Origin: Longilinea sp964536805
Lineage (GTDB): Bacteria; Chloroflexota; Anaerolineae; Anaerolineales; Anaerolineaceae
Assembly: GCA_964536805.1 (NCBI GenBank)
Contig: CAZHYQ010000005.1
Span: forward strand, 1-64,000
DNA length: 64,000 bases
Direction: 5' to 3'
Shown here: piece by piece, positions 15,488 to 22,989 of the stretch
Position numbering within the stretch: position 1 is the first letter of the stretch
Layout: each line of letters begins with the position of its first letter
Program-made: the position numbers and the translations under genes
Notes under the pieces: model-generated
What the model saw: the letters and a program-made list of their open reading frames with translations, nothing else
What the model was told of the DNA's origin: nothing
Database searches by the model: none

Positions 15488-17677
15488 TTACTTCGGCCGG
15501 ACGAGACCGGTGGTGTCAATTGACGGCACTTTTGCTTTCAGATCGGTGATCGCATCGAACATGACCTGAATGACATATTTGCCGTTGTGCACAAAGGCGC
15601 CCGGATCCTTTACAACGTATTGATAGTTGTAAGCGGCTTCGAGCAGGCGGGGAGTCCAGGTGGCCTTGTAGCTGTTATCGCTGACGGCCTCTGTCGCATC
15701 CAACTTACCGTCGGCATTGGTGTCATTGAACCAGTACGGATAGGCTGCCGGGCTGTAGACGATCGGCTTTTTGAGAACATCCTTGGCGTAAGCCTGGATG
15801 GCAGCCAGCATCTTTTCCTGCAGGGTTTCAATTTCACCTGCCAGACCTTCAGTGGCATTGCCGTCGCCGTCGAAATCGCCCTGGGTGGTCATGCGAATCT
15901 CTTCGGGCTTTTGGCCGTTATGGCATCCAGCGCAGGCATCCACTTTGGCGGTGAGCGCATGGGTGTCATGGCAGTCCACGCAGGTGTTAAAGCCGTCAAC
16001 ATGCTTGAACTGACCGGCATATTCCTTGCCGTCATATTCGTACATGCCCTTGGCATCCGTACCAAAGAGCGTCGCTCCAGCAGCAAAGTAGTGCACGTTG
16101 CGGAAGGTCAGCTTTTCGTTGATCGTGTCGCGATCCTGTCCGGCAACCACTTTGTTGACCGATACGGTGGATTCCCGGCCCTGGTGGCAGTTGATGCACA
16201 AATTGGCATCCGGTTTGCCTTCAAAGCCCAGAGAAGCGCCGCTGGGGAATTTCACCGTTTCGACCTGGTAACGGGCAAAGGTGGTCAGATCGCTGTGGCA
16301 GGTTTCGCACATCAGGCCATCGGAAATGGGATTGCTGATGTTGACGCCTTCCTTAAGGAACTGCGGCAGACCAGTAGCGGAGTGGCACTTGGAGCAGGAG
16401 GCAGGGACGGCACCGTCTGCATCCCAATCGCGGAAGGCCATTTCCGAACCAGCAAAGTGGCCTGGATCGATGCGATGGGCTTTGCTCAGGTCGACGGGCG
16501 TCTTGAGCTTTTCGTTCAAGTTTTCGATCGAGTCGAAAAGCAGCTCAATGATGTACTTGCCGCCGTGCGCATAAGAACCGGGGTCCTTGATGGACAACTG
16601 ATAGTTGAAGGCGGCCTTGGCCATGCGGGGAGTCCAATTGGCATAGGCATTGGCAAAGGCAGCTTCAGCTTCATCCGTTTTGCCATCGGCATTGGTATCA
16701 ATGAAGAAGTAGGGATACGCGGTCGGGCTGTAAACAATTGCCGTACCGGCAACGTCCTTGGAGTAGGCTTGAATGGCGGTGTAGAGCATGGTGCGGAGGC
16801 CGTCCACTTCATAGTAGATGCCTTCCTTCACGTCGCCGTCGCCGTCATAGTCGACCTGCGATGAGGCCATACGGACATTGCGGAGATCTTCGGCTTTGGT
16901 TACGCCCTCATGGCAGGTGGAGCACTTGTCGACTTGCAGTTCCAGCGAATGCGGGTTATGGCAATCGGTGCAGGTATTCACACCCTCGACGTGCTGCCAT
17001 AAAGCATCGTAGGACTTGCCTTCATACTGATAGCCGCCCTTCACATCGGTGCCATAACGGGCAACTGAGGCAGCGAAATAGTGAAGGTTGGTGAAGCCCA
17101 AGTCCTTGACCGGAGTATCCAGGTCGGTTGCGCCAGCTTTTTCAATGGCAGCATCAACCGAGGAGCCAGCGGCCGTACCCTGGTGGCAGGTCATACAGAC
17201 GGCTTCCCGTCCGAGACCGGTTACTTCGGCACCCGATGGGAACTTGACAGTGGTCAGGGTTGCGGTGCCGGAATTGTGGCAGGTATCGCAACTGATCACT
17301 GATCCGATGGCTGCAGCTTTGTCTACTTTAAATACTTCGCTGCCATCGGCGCCGACATAATCCTGGAAACCGCCCTGGCTGTGGCATTTGGCACAGGAGG
17401 TCGGGATTTCCTTGGGGTCGGCTTCATTCCAGTGGGTGAAAGCTTCTGCTTTTGCATCTGCATGCGGAGAAGCTGACCACAGGTCAAAGTTCGGGACAGC
17501 GGCTTCGGCCACGCCTCCCGCCGGGCAGGCGGTGGGCTCGGGGCAGGCTGCAGGAGCTGTCGTGGCTACGGGTGCCTGGGTGGGTGCAGGGGTCGCTGAT
17601 GCGCACGCTGCAAGCATGAGCGCCGCAACCACGAGCACCACCCCGATCAACACTGATTTCAGGTTGACTTTCTTCAT
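15488..17677 (-). CDS. Decaheme c-type cytochrome lipoprotein built from two pentaheme repeats
   Basis: A 729-residue exported lipoprotein. Residues 1-24 are a signal peptide ending in lipobox LMLAAC (Cys25), then an Ala/Thr/Pro linker. The rest is two homologous halves (about 70-390 and 400-729) with five CXXCH each: CAKCH, CDTCH, CMTCH, CTDCH, CSTCH, then CSKCH, CETCH, CINCH, CVDCH, CAGCH. Each half also has two Asp-rich EF-hand-like loops (such as DYDGDGDVKEG and DTNADGKTDEAEA) and a WTPR...YNYQ segment. The ATG at 17677 follows AAGGAG by 7 nt. It is probably a surface electron carrier; the redox partner or substrate is unknown. Confidence 0.87.
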   Translation of the reverse strand: MKKVNLKSVLIGVVLVVAALMLAACASATPAPTQAPVATTAPAACPEPTACPAGGVAEAAVPNFDLWSASPHADAKAEAFTHWNEADPKEIPTSCAKCHSQGGFQDYVGADGSEVFKVDKAAAIGSVISCDTCHNSGTATLTTVKFPSGAEVTGLGREAVCMTCHQGTAAGSSVDAAIEKAGATDLDTPVKDLGFTNLHYFAASVARYGTDVKGGYQYEGKSYDALWQHVEGVNTCTDCHNPHSLELQVDKCSTCHEGVTKAEDLRNVRMASSQVDYDGDGDVKEGIYYEVDGLRTMLYTAIQAYSKDVAGTAIVYSPTAYPYFFIDTNADGKTDEAEAAFANAYANWTPRMAKAAFNYQLSIKDPGSYAHGGKYIIELLFDSIENLNEKLKTPVDLSKAHRIDPGHFAGSEMAFRDWDADGAVPASCSKCHSATGLPQFLKEGVNISNPISDGLMCETCHSDLTTFARYQVETVKFPSGASLGFEGKPDANLCINCHQGRESTVSVNKVVAGQDRDTINEKLTFRNVHYFAAGATLFGTDAKGMYEYDGKEYAGQFKHVDGFNTCVDCHDTHALTAKVDACAGCHNGQKPEEIRMTTQGDFDGDGNATEGLAGEIETLQEKMLAAIQAYAKDVLKKPIVYSPAAYPYWFNDTNADGKLDATEAVSDNSYKATWTPRLLEAAYNYQYVVKDPGAFVHNGKYVIQVMFDAITDLKAKVPSIDTTGLVRPK

Positions 17678-17734
17678 ATGCATTCTCCTTGAAATTGCAT
17701 TGGTTTTGTAGTGCATATATTTGGGGCGATCGTT

Positions 17735-17740
17735 ATTATA
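17735..17740 (-). promoter_or_regulatory. Candidate -10 box of the decaheme gene
   Basis: Minus-strand TATAAT, about 58 nt before the start codon at 17677. I see no good -35 box, so an activator may be needed. The region 17741-17899 holds nothing else I can identify. Confidence 0.35.
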
Positions 17741-17899
17741 TTTTTGTTGTGGGGATTACCTCCGGAACACAAGGGGTGGAACATTTTAACATTTAGATTA
17801 TAACTGGTTAAGAATATGAAAACAAGATTAAAAGTAGTAATTTCACTGGAATTGGCTGAATTACATTCATTCACGAACTTAACACTTTTAGCAGTGCTC

Positions 17900-17928
17900 T
17901 TGCTTTGCCCCCCAAGCGGTTTTATAAT
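17900..17928 (+). promoter_or_regulatory. Candidate promoter of lepB-deoC
   Basis: TTGCTT (17900-17905), a 17-nt spacer and perfect TATAAT (17923-17928), giving a leader of about 35 nt with a GGAGG site. Confidence 0.55.
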
Positions 17929-17969
17929 GACATTCAAAGTCAAGGTTTTCTCCGTTTTGGAGGTTGGAT

Positions 17970-18557
17970 TTGATTTCTGAGCCTGCTCCCGAGCCCGCCC
18001 AGCCGCAAGAGACCCCCCCGCGCAACTCTCTGCGCTCTTTTTTGGTTGAGGTGCTGCAGACGGTGGTGTTGGCGTTGGTGCTTTATTTTTTGATCGACAG
18101 CGTGTTGGCGAGAGTGCGTGTTGAAAACATCAGCATGGAACCAACGCTTCAACCCGGCGAATTTATTCTGGTGAATAAACTGGCTTACCGGTTGGGCAGT
18201 GTTTCACACGGCGATGTGGTCATTTTTCATTACCCGTTGAATCCCATTGAAGATTACATCAAGCGCGTCATTGGCTTGCCCGGCGATGTGGTTACCGTTG
18301 AAAACGGCCAGGTCCTGGTCAATGGCAATCCAATGGATGAACCCTACATCATGGCGCCGCCTCATTACAATAACTCCTGGACGGTGCCTGAAGGGCAGCT
18401 TTTTGTGTTAGGCGACAACCGCAATTCATCGTCTGATTCGCACAATTGGGGTTTTGTTCCGCTCGAGAACTTGGTTGGAAAGGCTCTGGTTGTTTATTGG
18501 CCGTTGGATCAGGTGAAAATTCTAGCCCATCCAACGATTGTTAATGCAGCCAATTAA
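17970..18557 (+). CDS. lepB: Signal peptidase I
   Basis: A membrane Ser/Lys protease that removes signal peptides from exported proteins. The 195-residue protein has a Pro-rich cytoplasmic start, one transmembrane helix (about 25-45) and the family boxes NISMEPTLQPGEF (catalytic Ser in SM), VIFHYP, YIKRVIGLPGD (catalytic Lys) and VLGDNRNSSSDSHNWG. I chose a TTG start at 17970 because GGAGG lies 6 nt upstream. A TTG at 17964 would abut the ribosome-binding site. The gene is followed almost without gap by deoC. Confidence 0.93.
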   Translation: MISEPAPEPAQPQETPPRNSLRSFLVEVLQTVVLALVLYFLIDSVLARVRVENISMEPTLQPGEFILVNKLAYRLGSVSHGDVVIFHYPLNPIEDYIKRVIGLPGDVVTVENGQVLVNGNPMDEPYIMAPPHYNNSWTVPEGQLFVLGDNRNSSSDSHNWGFVPLENLVGKALVVYWPLDQVKILAHPTIVNAAN

Positions 18558-18564
18558 AGATTTC

Positions 18565-19320
18565 ATGGAAATTCAAGACGTACTCGCATACACTGACGAA
18601 TTTGAACGCGAACTACCGCCTTTTCCGGCTGGTTTCAAAGCATTGGACGGCCCGGTAACGCGCTACATCGACCATACCCTGCTGAAAACCGAGGCGGTTC
18701 CTGCACAAATCGTACAGATTTGCCGGGAAGCCCGCCAGTTCGGCTTTGCGTCCGTGTGCGTCAACAGCCTCTATGCGCCTCTGGTTTCCCATGAATTACA
18801 GGGGTCGGACGTTAAAACCTGCTGCGTGGTGGGTTTTCCATTGGGAGCATCGCCCACGGCTGTGAAAGTCAGGGAGAGCGAAATTGCAATAGGCGATGGC
18901 GCCGCTGAGATCGACATGGTGATGGCGGTGGGTTTGCTAAAAGGACGCGAACTTCAGCCCGTTCTGGATGACGTGCGCGCAGTGGCTGCCGCCTGCCATG
19001 CCGGCGGTGCCATTCTGAAGGTCATTCTTGAAATGGGTTTATTGACCCAGCGGGAAAAAATTCTAGCCTGCCTGATCTGTCAGGCGGCCGGGGCTGACTT
19101 CGTAAAAACCTCCACCGGTTTTTTTGCCGGTGGAGCAACCGTGCAGGATGTCGAGTTGATGAGGCGGGTTGTCGGCCTCGCGATGGGCGTCAAGGCTGCC
19201 GGCGGTGTACGCTCGCTGGACGATGCACGCGCCATGTTGAAAGCTGGCGCCACCCGATTGGGTTCCAGCGCCGGCGTGAAAATTGCACAAGGTTTGGTAG
19301 TGGAAAAGAACGAGTATTAA
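18565..19320 (+). CDS. deoC: Deoxyribose-phosphate aldolase
   Basis: A class I (Schiff-base) aldolase that cleaves 2-deoxyribose-5-phosphate to glyceraldehyde-3-phosphate and acetaldehyde in deoxynucleoside breakdown. Visible are IDHTLLKTEA, CVNSLYAPL, VVGFPLGAS, the EIDMVMAVG strand, the Lys region FVKTSTGF and VKAAGGVRSLDDA. The 251 residues include an N-terminal extension of about 30 compared with short family members. The start is uncertain: ATG at 18565 lies just past the lepB stop, and ATG at 18544 would overlap lepB. Neither has a strong ribosome-binding site, so translation is probably coupled to lepB. Confidence 0.92.
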   Translation: MEIQDVLAYTDEFERELPPFPAGFKALDGPVTRYIDHTLLKTEAVPAQIVQICREARQFGFASVCVNSLYAPLVSHELQGSDVKTCCVVGFPLGASPTAVKVRESEIAIGDGAAEIDMVMAVGLLKGRELQPVLDDVRAVAAACHAGGAILKVILEMGLLTQREKILACLICQAAGADFVKTSTGFFAGGATVQDVELMRRVVGLAMGVKAAGGVRSLDDARAMLKAGATRLGSSAGVKIAQGLVVEKNEY

Positions 19321-19613
19321 TGCAAGATCCTTTTGATGGTCCCGCCGTACCCTGCACAGAATGCCAGTCCGGACAAATGCACCGGCGGTATCTGACGTTT
19401 TTCACCTACCTGGATGATGAACTGGTCACTGTACCGAATTTTCCAGCCTGGGTGTGCGACATGTGCGGCCGGCGCGAATATGATTCCCGTGCGCTAAACC
19501 AGTTGGTGTTGATTCTCAGCCCCAATGCTGGCAAACCGCCCAGAAGGCGGCGCGGTACGCCAAAACGGATGGTAAACCGTCTAAAAATTGACCATCCGCG
19601 GAAAGTGGAATAA
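19320..19613 (+). CDS. YgiT/MqsA-type zinc-finger protein
   Basis: A 97-residue protein with two Cys pairs, CTEC (residues 12-15) and CDMC (42-45), spaced as in the YgiT/MqsA N-terminal zinc domain, including the VPNFPAWVC segment typical of that family. The C-terminal third is very basic (PPRRRRGTPKR) and may bind nucleic acid. It lacks the helix-turn-helix domain of full MqsA, and no MqsR-like toxin lies beside it. Its ATG overlaps the deoC stop (TAATG), so it is the third gene of the lepB-deoC unit. Confidence 0.75.
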   Translation: MQDPFDGPAVPCTECQSGQMHRRYLTFFTYLDDELVTVPNFPAWVCDMCGRREYDSRALNQLVLILSPNAGKPPRRRRGTPKRMVNRLKIDHPRKVE

Positions 19614-19639
19614 ATCACCCTCCTGATTGCTGTTAACCG

Positions 19640-19672
19640 AACCTGCCGCGGCATCAACCGGGCAGGTTTTTT
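19640..19672 (+). terminator. Terminator of the lepB-deoC-zinc finger unit
   Basis: An 8-bp stem (AACCTGCC / GGCAGGTT) with a 13-nt loop and a T6 tract. Confidence 0.75.
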
Positions 19673-19730
19673 GACGACCAACGGCTTACCCTGGGGGATA
19701 TGTATAACAAAGGTTTATTTGAAATCGCGT

Positions 19731-19739
19731 TGGTATAAT
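19731..19739 (+). promoter_or_regulatory. Extended -10 promoter of the YitT gene
   Basis: TGGTATAAT, an extended -10 box with a perfect hexamer at 19734-19739 and no clear -35. The leader is about 23 nt and carries GGAGGG before the ATG at 19769. Confidence 0.5.
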
Positions 19740-19768
19740 TGCAGATTGTACATCGGCGGAGGGTTGAC

Positions 19769-20695
19769 ATGAGGGATTCAGGGTCGGAAGTCCAGTCTTT
19801 TCTGCAATTCATGCGTTCCAAAAAAGGCGAAGTCCGCTTCACCTGGCGGATGGCGCGCGATTACGGTTACATCCTGGTCGGCGCCTTGCTGCAGGCGCTG
19901 GCCATGCGGCTGTTTCTGGTGCCAGGGCAGATGGTGAGCGGCGGGATCAGCGGCGCAGCCCAGATTATCAACTACTTCACCCACTGGCCGATCGGCTTGA
20001 TGGTTTTTATTGGCAACGTTCCTTTGTTCTTCCTCGGCTGGCGCTTCCTGGGCGGGGCGCGCTTTGCACTGCGGACGGCTGTTTCAGTAACGGCGTTCTC
20101 GATCCTGACAGATTTATTGGTGCTTTTTATCCCAGCGCAGGGCGTCACCGATGATTTGGTCTTGAACTGCCTGTACGGCGGTATCCTGTTGGGGGTTGGG
20201 TTGGGCCTGGTTTACCGTGGACAAGGTACCAGCGGCGGCAGCGACATTTTGGGGCGCATCCTCAACTCCAAATTGGGCATCTCCATTTCGCAGGCCTATC
20301 TAATCACCGACACGCTGGTCGTGCTGGCAGGCGGCATTGCCTTTGATTGGCGGCACGCGCTCTACGGTCTGGCTGTCATTTACGTCAGCGGCCTGGCCGC
20401 TGAGGCTGTTTCTGAAGGGTCTAGCATTTTCCGTACGGCCATGATCGTCAGCAATTCCCCGAACGAGGTGGCAGAAAAAATCATGGCGGCACTGGAACGC
20501 GGCGTGACCGTACTATCGGGTACAGGCGCCTACACAGGCGCTGAACGGCCGGTTCTTTATTGCGTCATTACGAAATCCGAAGTCAACCAGCTCAAAGAGC
20601 TGGTTCAGGAGGCAGACCCGGCCGCATTCATGGTGATCGGGCATGCCCACGAAGCGCTGGGTGAGGGCTTTCGTTCTTTGACCGGTGAGCGCTAA
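19769..20695 (+). CDS. YitT family membrane protein
   Basis: A 308-residue inner-membrane protein with about five or six helices from residue 32 on, including the conserved GGISGAAQIINY and YRGQGTSGGSDILGRIL stretches. A soluble C-terminal DUF2179-type domain (about 225-300) follows, with AERPVLYCVITKSEVNQLKELV. The family is widespread and poorly understood; transport is suspected but no substrate is established. The ATG at 19769 follows GGAGGG by 6 nt; the reading frame could extend back to 19739 but that lacks a site. Confidence 0.88.
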   Translation: MRDSGSEVQSFLQFMRSKKGEVRFTWRMARDYGYILVGALLQALAMRLFLVPGQMVSGGISGAAQIINYFTHWPIGLMVFIGNVPLFFLGWRFLGGARFALRTAVSVTAFSILTDLLVLFIPAQGVTDDLVLNCLYGGILLGVGLGLVYRGQGTSGGSDILGRILNSKLGISISQAYLITDTLVVLAGGIAFDWRHALYGLAVIYVSGLAAEAVSEGSSIFRTAMIVSNSPNEVAEKIMAALERGVTVLSGTGAYTGAERPVLYCVITKSEVNQLKELVQEADPAAFMVIGHAHEALGEGFRSLTGER

Positions 20696-20734
20696 GGGCT
20701 CATTATTTCGAGAAAAAACAAATTTATCTTGTAG

Positions 20735-21325
20735 CTAACCGCCAACTGGTTGCGTGGAATCCGTCAGACCGCGGATGAAAATATCGAGCAGGCGGCGAAA
20801 ACTCTCATCGCAATCCAGCGGCATGCCAAAGCCGCCGGCCACTTCAAGCGAGGCGAAGCCGTGTATCAAACTGCGCAGGCCGCGAACGGCGTGAATAGCG
20901 TCGTTGCCGCGCAGGCCGAAGGACTTCACCACCACCAGCACCACATGCACCGTACGCTCTTCCAATGCCTCCAGATCAGGATCCTTTTGCGCAAGGTTTC
21001 CTGAGGCGCGCAGACTGTTCTGGTAGAGCGCCGGTGCGGATTTGATGTAATTGCGGTACGCCTGGGCAATGGCCAGGATGGCCTGGTGGCCTGAGCGGCC
21101 GATAGCTGCCTGCTCCATGCGATCCGCCAGGTTGCGAGCGCTCATCAGGGTCAGGTCACGGTGCAGGCCGTCCAGGCCGTCGATGTGGTTGTAAAGCGAA
21201 GGTGTCCGGATGCCCAACTTATCCGCCAGTCGGGTCAGGGACATGGCACCTGTGCCGTCTTCCTCCAGCAGCGCGGCGGCCGTTCGGATGACCGTTTCTT
21301 TATCGATGCGTTTTTTATGCGCCAT
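20735..21325 (-). CDS. TetR-family transcriptional regulator
   Basis: A 196-residue one-component regulator. The N-terminal DNA-binding domain (about 1-50) shows TVIRTAAALLEEDG and LGIRTPSLYNHIDGLDGLHRDL, the TetR helix-turn-helix. The C-terminal ligand domain contains GLRSLIHGFASLEVAGGFG, the WHG-type motif of one TetR subgroup. The ATG at 21325 lies 1 nt after the stop of the upstream hydrolase gene, so the two form an operon. It probably represses that operon through the palindrome at 22166-22182. The ligand may be related to the hydrolase substrate. Confidence 0.9.
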   Translation of the reverse strand: MAHKKRIDKETVIRTAAALLEEDGTGAMSLTRLADKLGIRTPSLYNHIDGLDGLHRDLTLMSARNLADRMEQAAIGRSGHQAILAIAQAYRNYIKSAPALYQNSLRASGNLAQKDPDLEALEERTVHVVLVVVKSFGLRGNDAIHAVRGLRSLIHGFASLEVAGGFGMPLDCDESFRRLLDIFIRGLTDSTQPVGG

Positions 21326-21326
21326 G

Positions 21327-22130
21327 TCAGCGCTGTTCCAGTTGAGCGAGGAAGGATAGGATGTGAGGGGTGGTGATCTCCGGCATTTCAACGTGCGGGT
21401 AATGACCGGCACCGGTGATCATCTCGTAGTGGGCATTGAGCGACTGCGCCACCCAGGCAGCTTCCTGTTCCGGTAGTTTGAAATCAGGGTCACGGCTGCC
21501 CATAATCACCAGCGCCGGAACTCGCACCTTTCCCAGGTTTGCCGCGGCAATGGTCTGTGGGGCGGCCATCAACCCTTGCAACGCTTCCATCCGTCCAGGC
21601 TGCTTCAGGTTTTGTTTGAGCGCATCGAGGTAGCTTTCCAGGTCGGCTGGTTTCTGACTCGGGTAGAGCGTGGAGTAATACCAGGCCCAGGCAGATGGCC
21701 CCCAGGGACGGGCGAACAGGACCGATAGTAAAATTCGCCAAAACCGGTTGGGTTCGCCGCGCACGGCAGGATCGAGCAAGACCAGGCCTTTTACCCATTG
21801 CGGTCCTTCGGCCGCTGCCAGAACCGCGGCACCGGCTGCCATCGAATTGGCCATGATCACAGCCGGTCCGGCGTCGAGGTGCTGCAATAGGGCCAGCAGG
21901 TCGGCGCCAATGCTGGCGATCGAGTAATCCTTCCAGTTGGCGCTGCTTTCGCCGTGCCCGCGCAAATCCATGGTCACCACGCGGTAACCGGCTGACACCA
22001 GGCGCGGCGCCAGGATGCGAAATTGTGAGCGCAAATCGCCCATGCCCGGGATGCACACGATCAGCGGCCCGTTGCCGGTTTCCTCATAGGCAATGGATCC
22101 ACCCTTTAGTTTCATTGTCTTTGTTGTCAT
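21327..22130 (-). CDS. Alpha/beta-fold hydrolase
   Basis: A 267-residue cytoplasmic hydrolase. Residues 23-45 hold the oxyanion-hole region (LIVCIPGMGDLRS), followed by VVTMDLRGHGESS. The expected nucleophile-elbow position reads MANSMAAGAAV, that is Asn-Ser-Met-Ala rather than the classical GXSXG, with Ser as candidate nucleophile. The acid is probably Asp in VIMGSRDPDF and the histidine is in ITGAGHYPHVE. Substrate unknown; esters or lactones are typical. The start ATG follows AGGAGAG. It leads a two-gene operon with the TetR regulator. Confidence 0.87.
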   Translation of the reverse strand: MTTKTMKLKGGSIAYEETGNGPLIVCIPGMGDLRSQFRILAPRLVSAGYRVVTMDLRGHGESSANWKDYSIASIGADLLALLQHLDAGPAVIMANSMAAGAAVLAAAEGPQWVKGLVLLDPAVRGEPNRFWRILLSVLFARPWGPSAWAWYYSTLYPSQKPADLESYLDALKQNLKQPGRMEALQGLMAAPQTIAAANLGKVRVPALVIMGSRDPDFKLPEQEAAWVAQSLNAHYEMITGAGHYPHVEMPEITTPHILSFLAQLEQR

Positions 22131-22160
22131 GGTTTCTCTCCTAAAACTAATTGTATTAAT

Positions 22161-22189
22161 ATAATAACTAATAATATTAGTTTTGTCAA
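22161..22189 (-). promoter_or_regulatory. Promoter of the hydrolase-tetR operon
   Basis: On the minus strand, perfect TTGACA (22189-22184), a 17-nt spacer and TATTAT (22166-22161), about 30 nt before the ATG at 22130. Confidence 0.75.
22166..22182. promoter_or_regulatory. Probable TetR operator (17-bp palindrome)
   Basis: AACTAATAATATTAGTT is a perfect inverted repeat around a central A. It sits in the spacer between the -35 and -10 boxes, touching the first -10 base, the usual place for a TetR repressor to block RNA polymerase. Confidence 0.7.
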
Positions 22190-22249
22190 GAGGCTGTTCT
22201 TTAATTTAAATAAGTTCTCCGCGCGATCGGCGGGGATTGGTTTTTTGTA

Positions 22250-22933
22250 TTAGCGCAATGCCAGCAGTGCGCCAGTGGCGATGAGGATTTGCCCCACATG
22301 GTAGGTGATCATGACTGCCAGCGTTGCCCACCTGCGCGGGCGCACAAACCGATCGGAGGCGAGCAGGGAATCGGAAGCCAGAAAGCTCGCGGCGCCCAGC
22401 GTCGAAAAGACTGCCGCTTGAACCGGCCAGGCTGGCCGGAAAAAACAGGCCGCTGCCGAAAGCAGCATCAACAGGATGACCGTCATATAGCCGATAACAG
22501 GGACCTTCATGGCACGGTTGGCAGCATCGCGGTTAATCCCGCCCAGGACATGCCGGCCGACCAGAAGGGCAATAACCGCCACGGCGATAATCGGGAGCAG
22601 AAGAAGGGTATTCCAGACCAGGGGCCGGGAATTGAAACCGATGATGTAGGCTAAATGCCCTATCAAGAAAGCGGCCAGGCCAAATATAAAGGCGCGTTCA
22701 GGCTGTAGCAGGAAGATATCGCCCAACAACGAGAACACCAGCCCCAACCCGAACCATATCAGTGCCCCGCGCCAATTTCCCATCACCGAAAACCAGATGA
22801 TGAGGGCAATCAAGGCCGCTGGTTTGGTGAAGTAACGGACAGCTTTTGCGTTAAGGCCCGTGGCAACCCAGTCAGCCGCCATGACCAGCAAGGCGATCCA
22901 AAACCAGGGTGAAGCCGTGAGTGATGTCTGCAT
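22250..22933 (-). CDS. YhhN family membrane protein (lysoplasmalogenase-like)
   Basis: A 227-residue, mostly hydrophobic protein with about eight membrane helices. Family features include GLVFSLLGDIFLL (conserved Gly-Asp in a helix) and FLIGHLAYIIGF. YhhN proteins are related to the eukaryotic lysoplasmalogenase TMEM86, which cleaves the vinyl-ether bond of lysoplasmalogens. The substrate in this bacterium is not shown by the sequence. The start ATG follows GGAGGGG. It lies 56 bp downstream of era on the same strand. Confidence 0.85.
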   Translation of the reverse strand: MQTSLTASPWFWIALLVMAADWVATGLNAKAVRYFTKPAALIALIIWFSVMGNWRGALIWFGLGLVFSLLGDIFLLQPERAFIFGLAAFLIGHLAYIIGFNSRPLVWNTLLLLPIIAVAVIALLVGRHVLGGINRDAANRAMKVPVIGYMTVILLMLLSAAACFFRPAWPVQAAVFSTLGAASFLASDSLLASDRFVRPRRWATLAVMITYHVGQILIATGALLALR

Positions 22934-22989
22934 CGTTTTTCCCCTCCTGGCGAATAAGTCCAGAAACTCTTGCCGTTGGCAAAAGGAAG

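Noticed and set aside
15587..16864. A 425-codon open frame opposite the decaheme cytochrome
   Set aside because: Antisense to a clearly real multiheme gene with no ribosome-binding site or recognisable domain.
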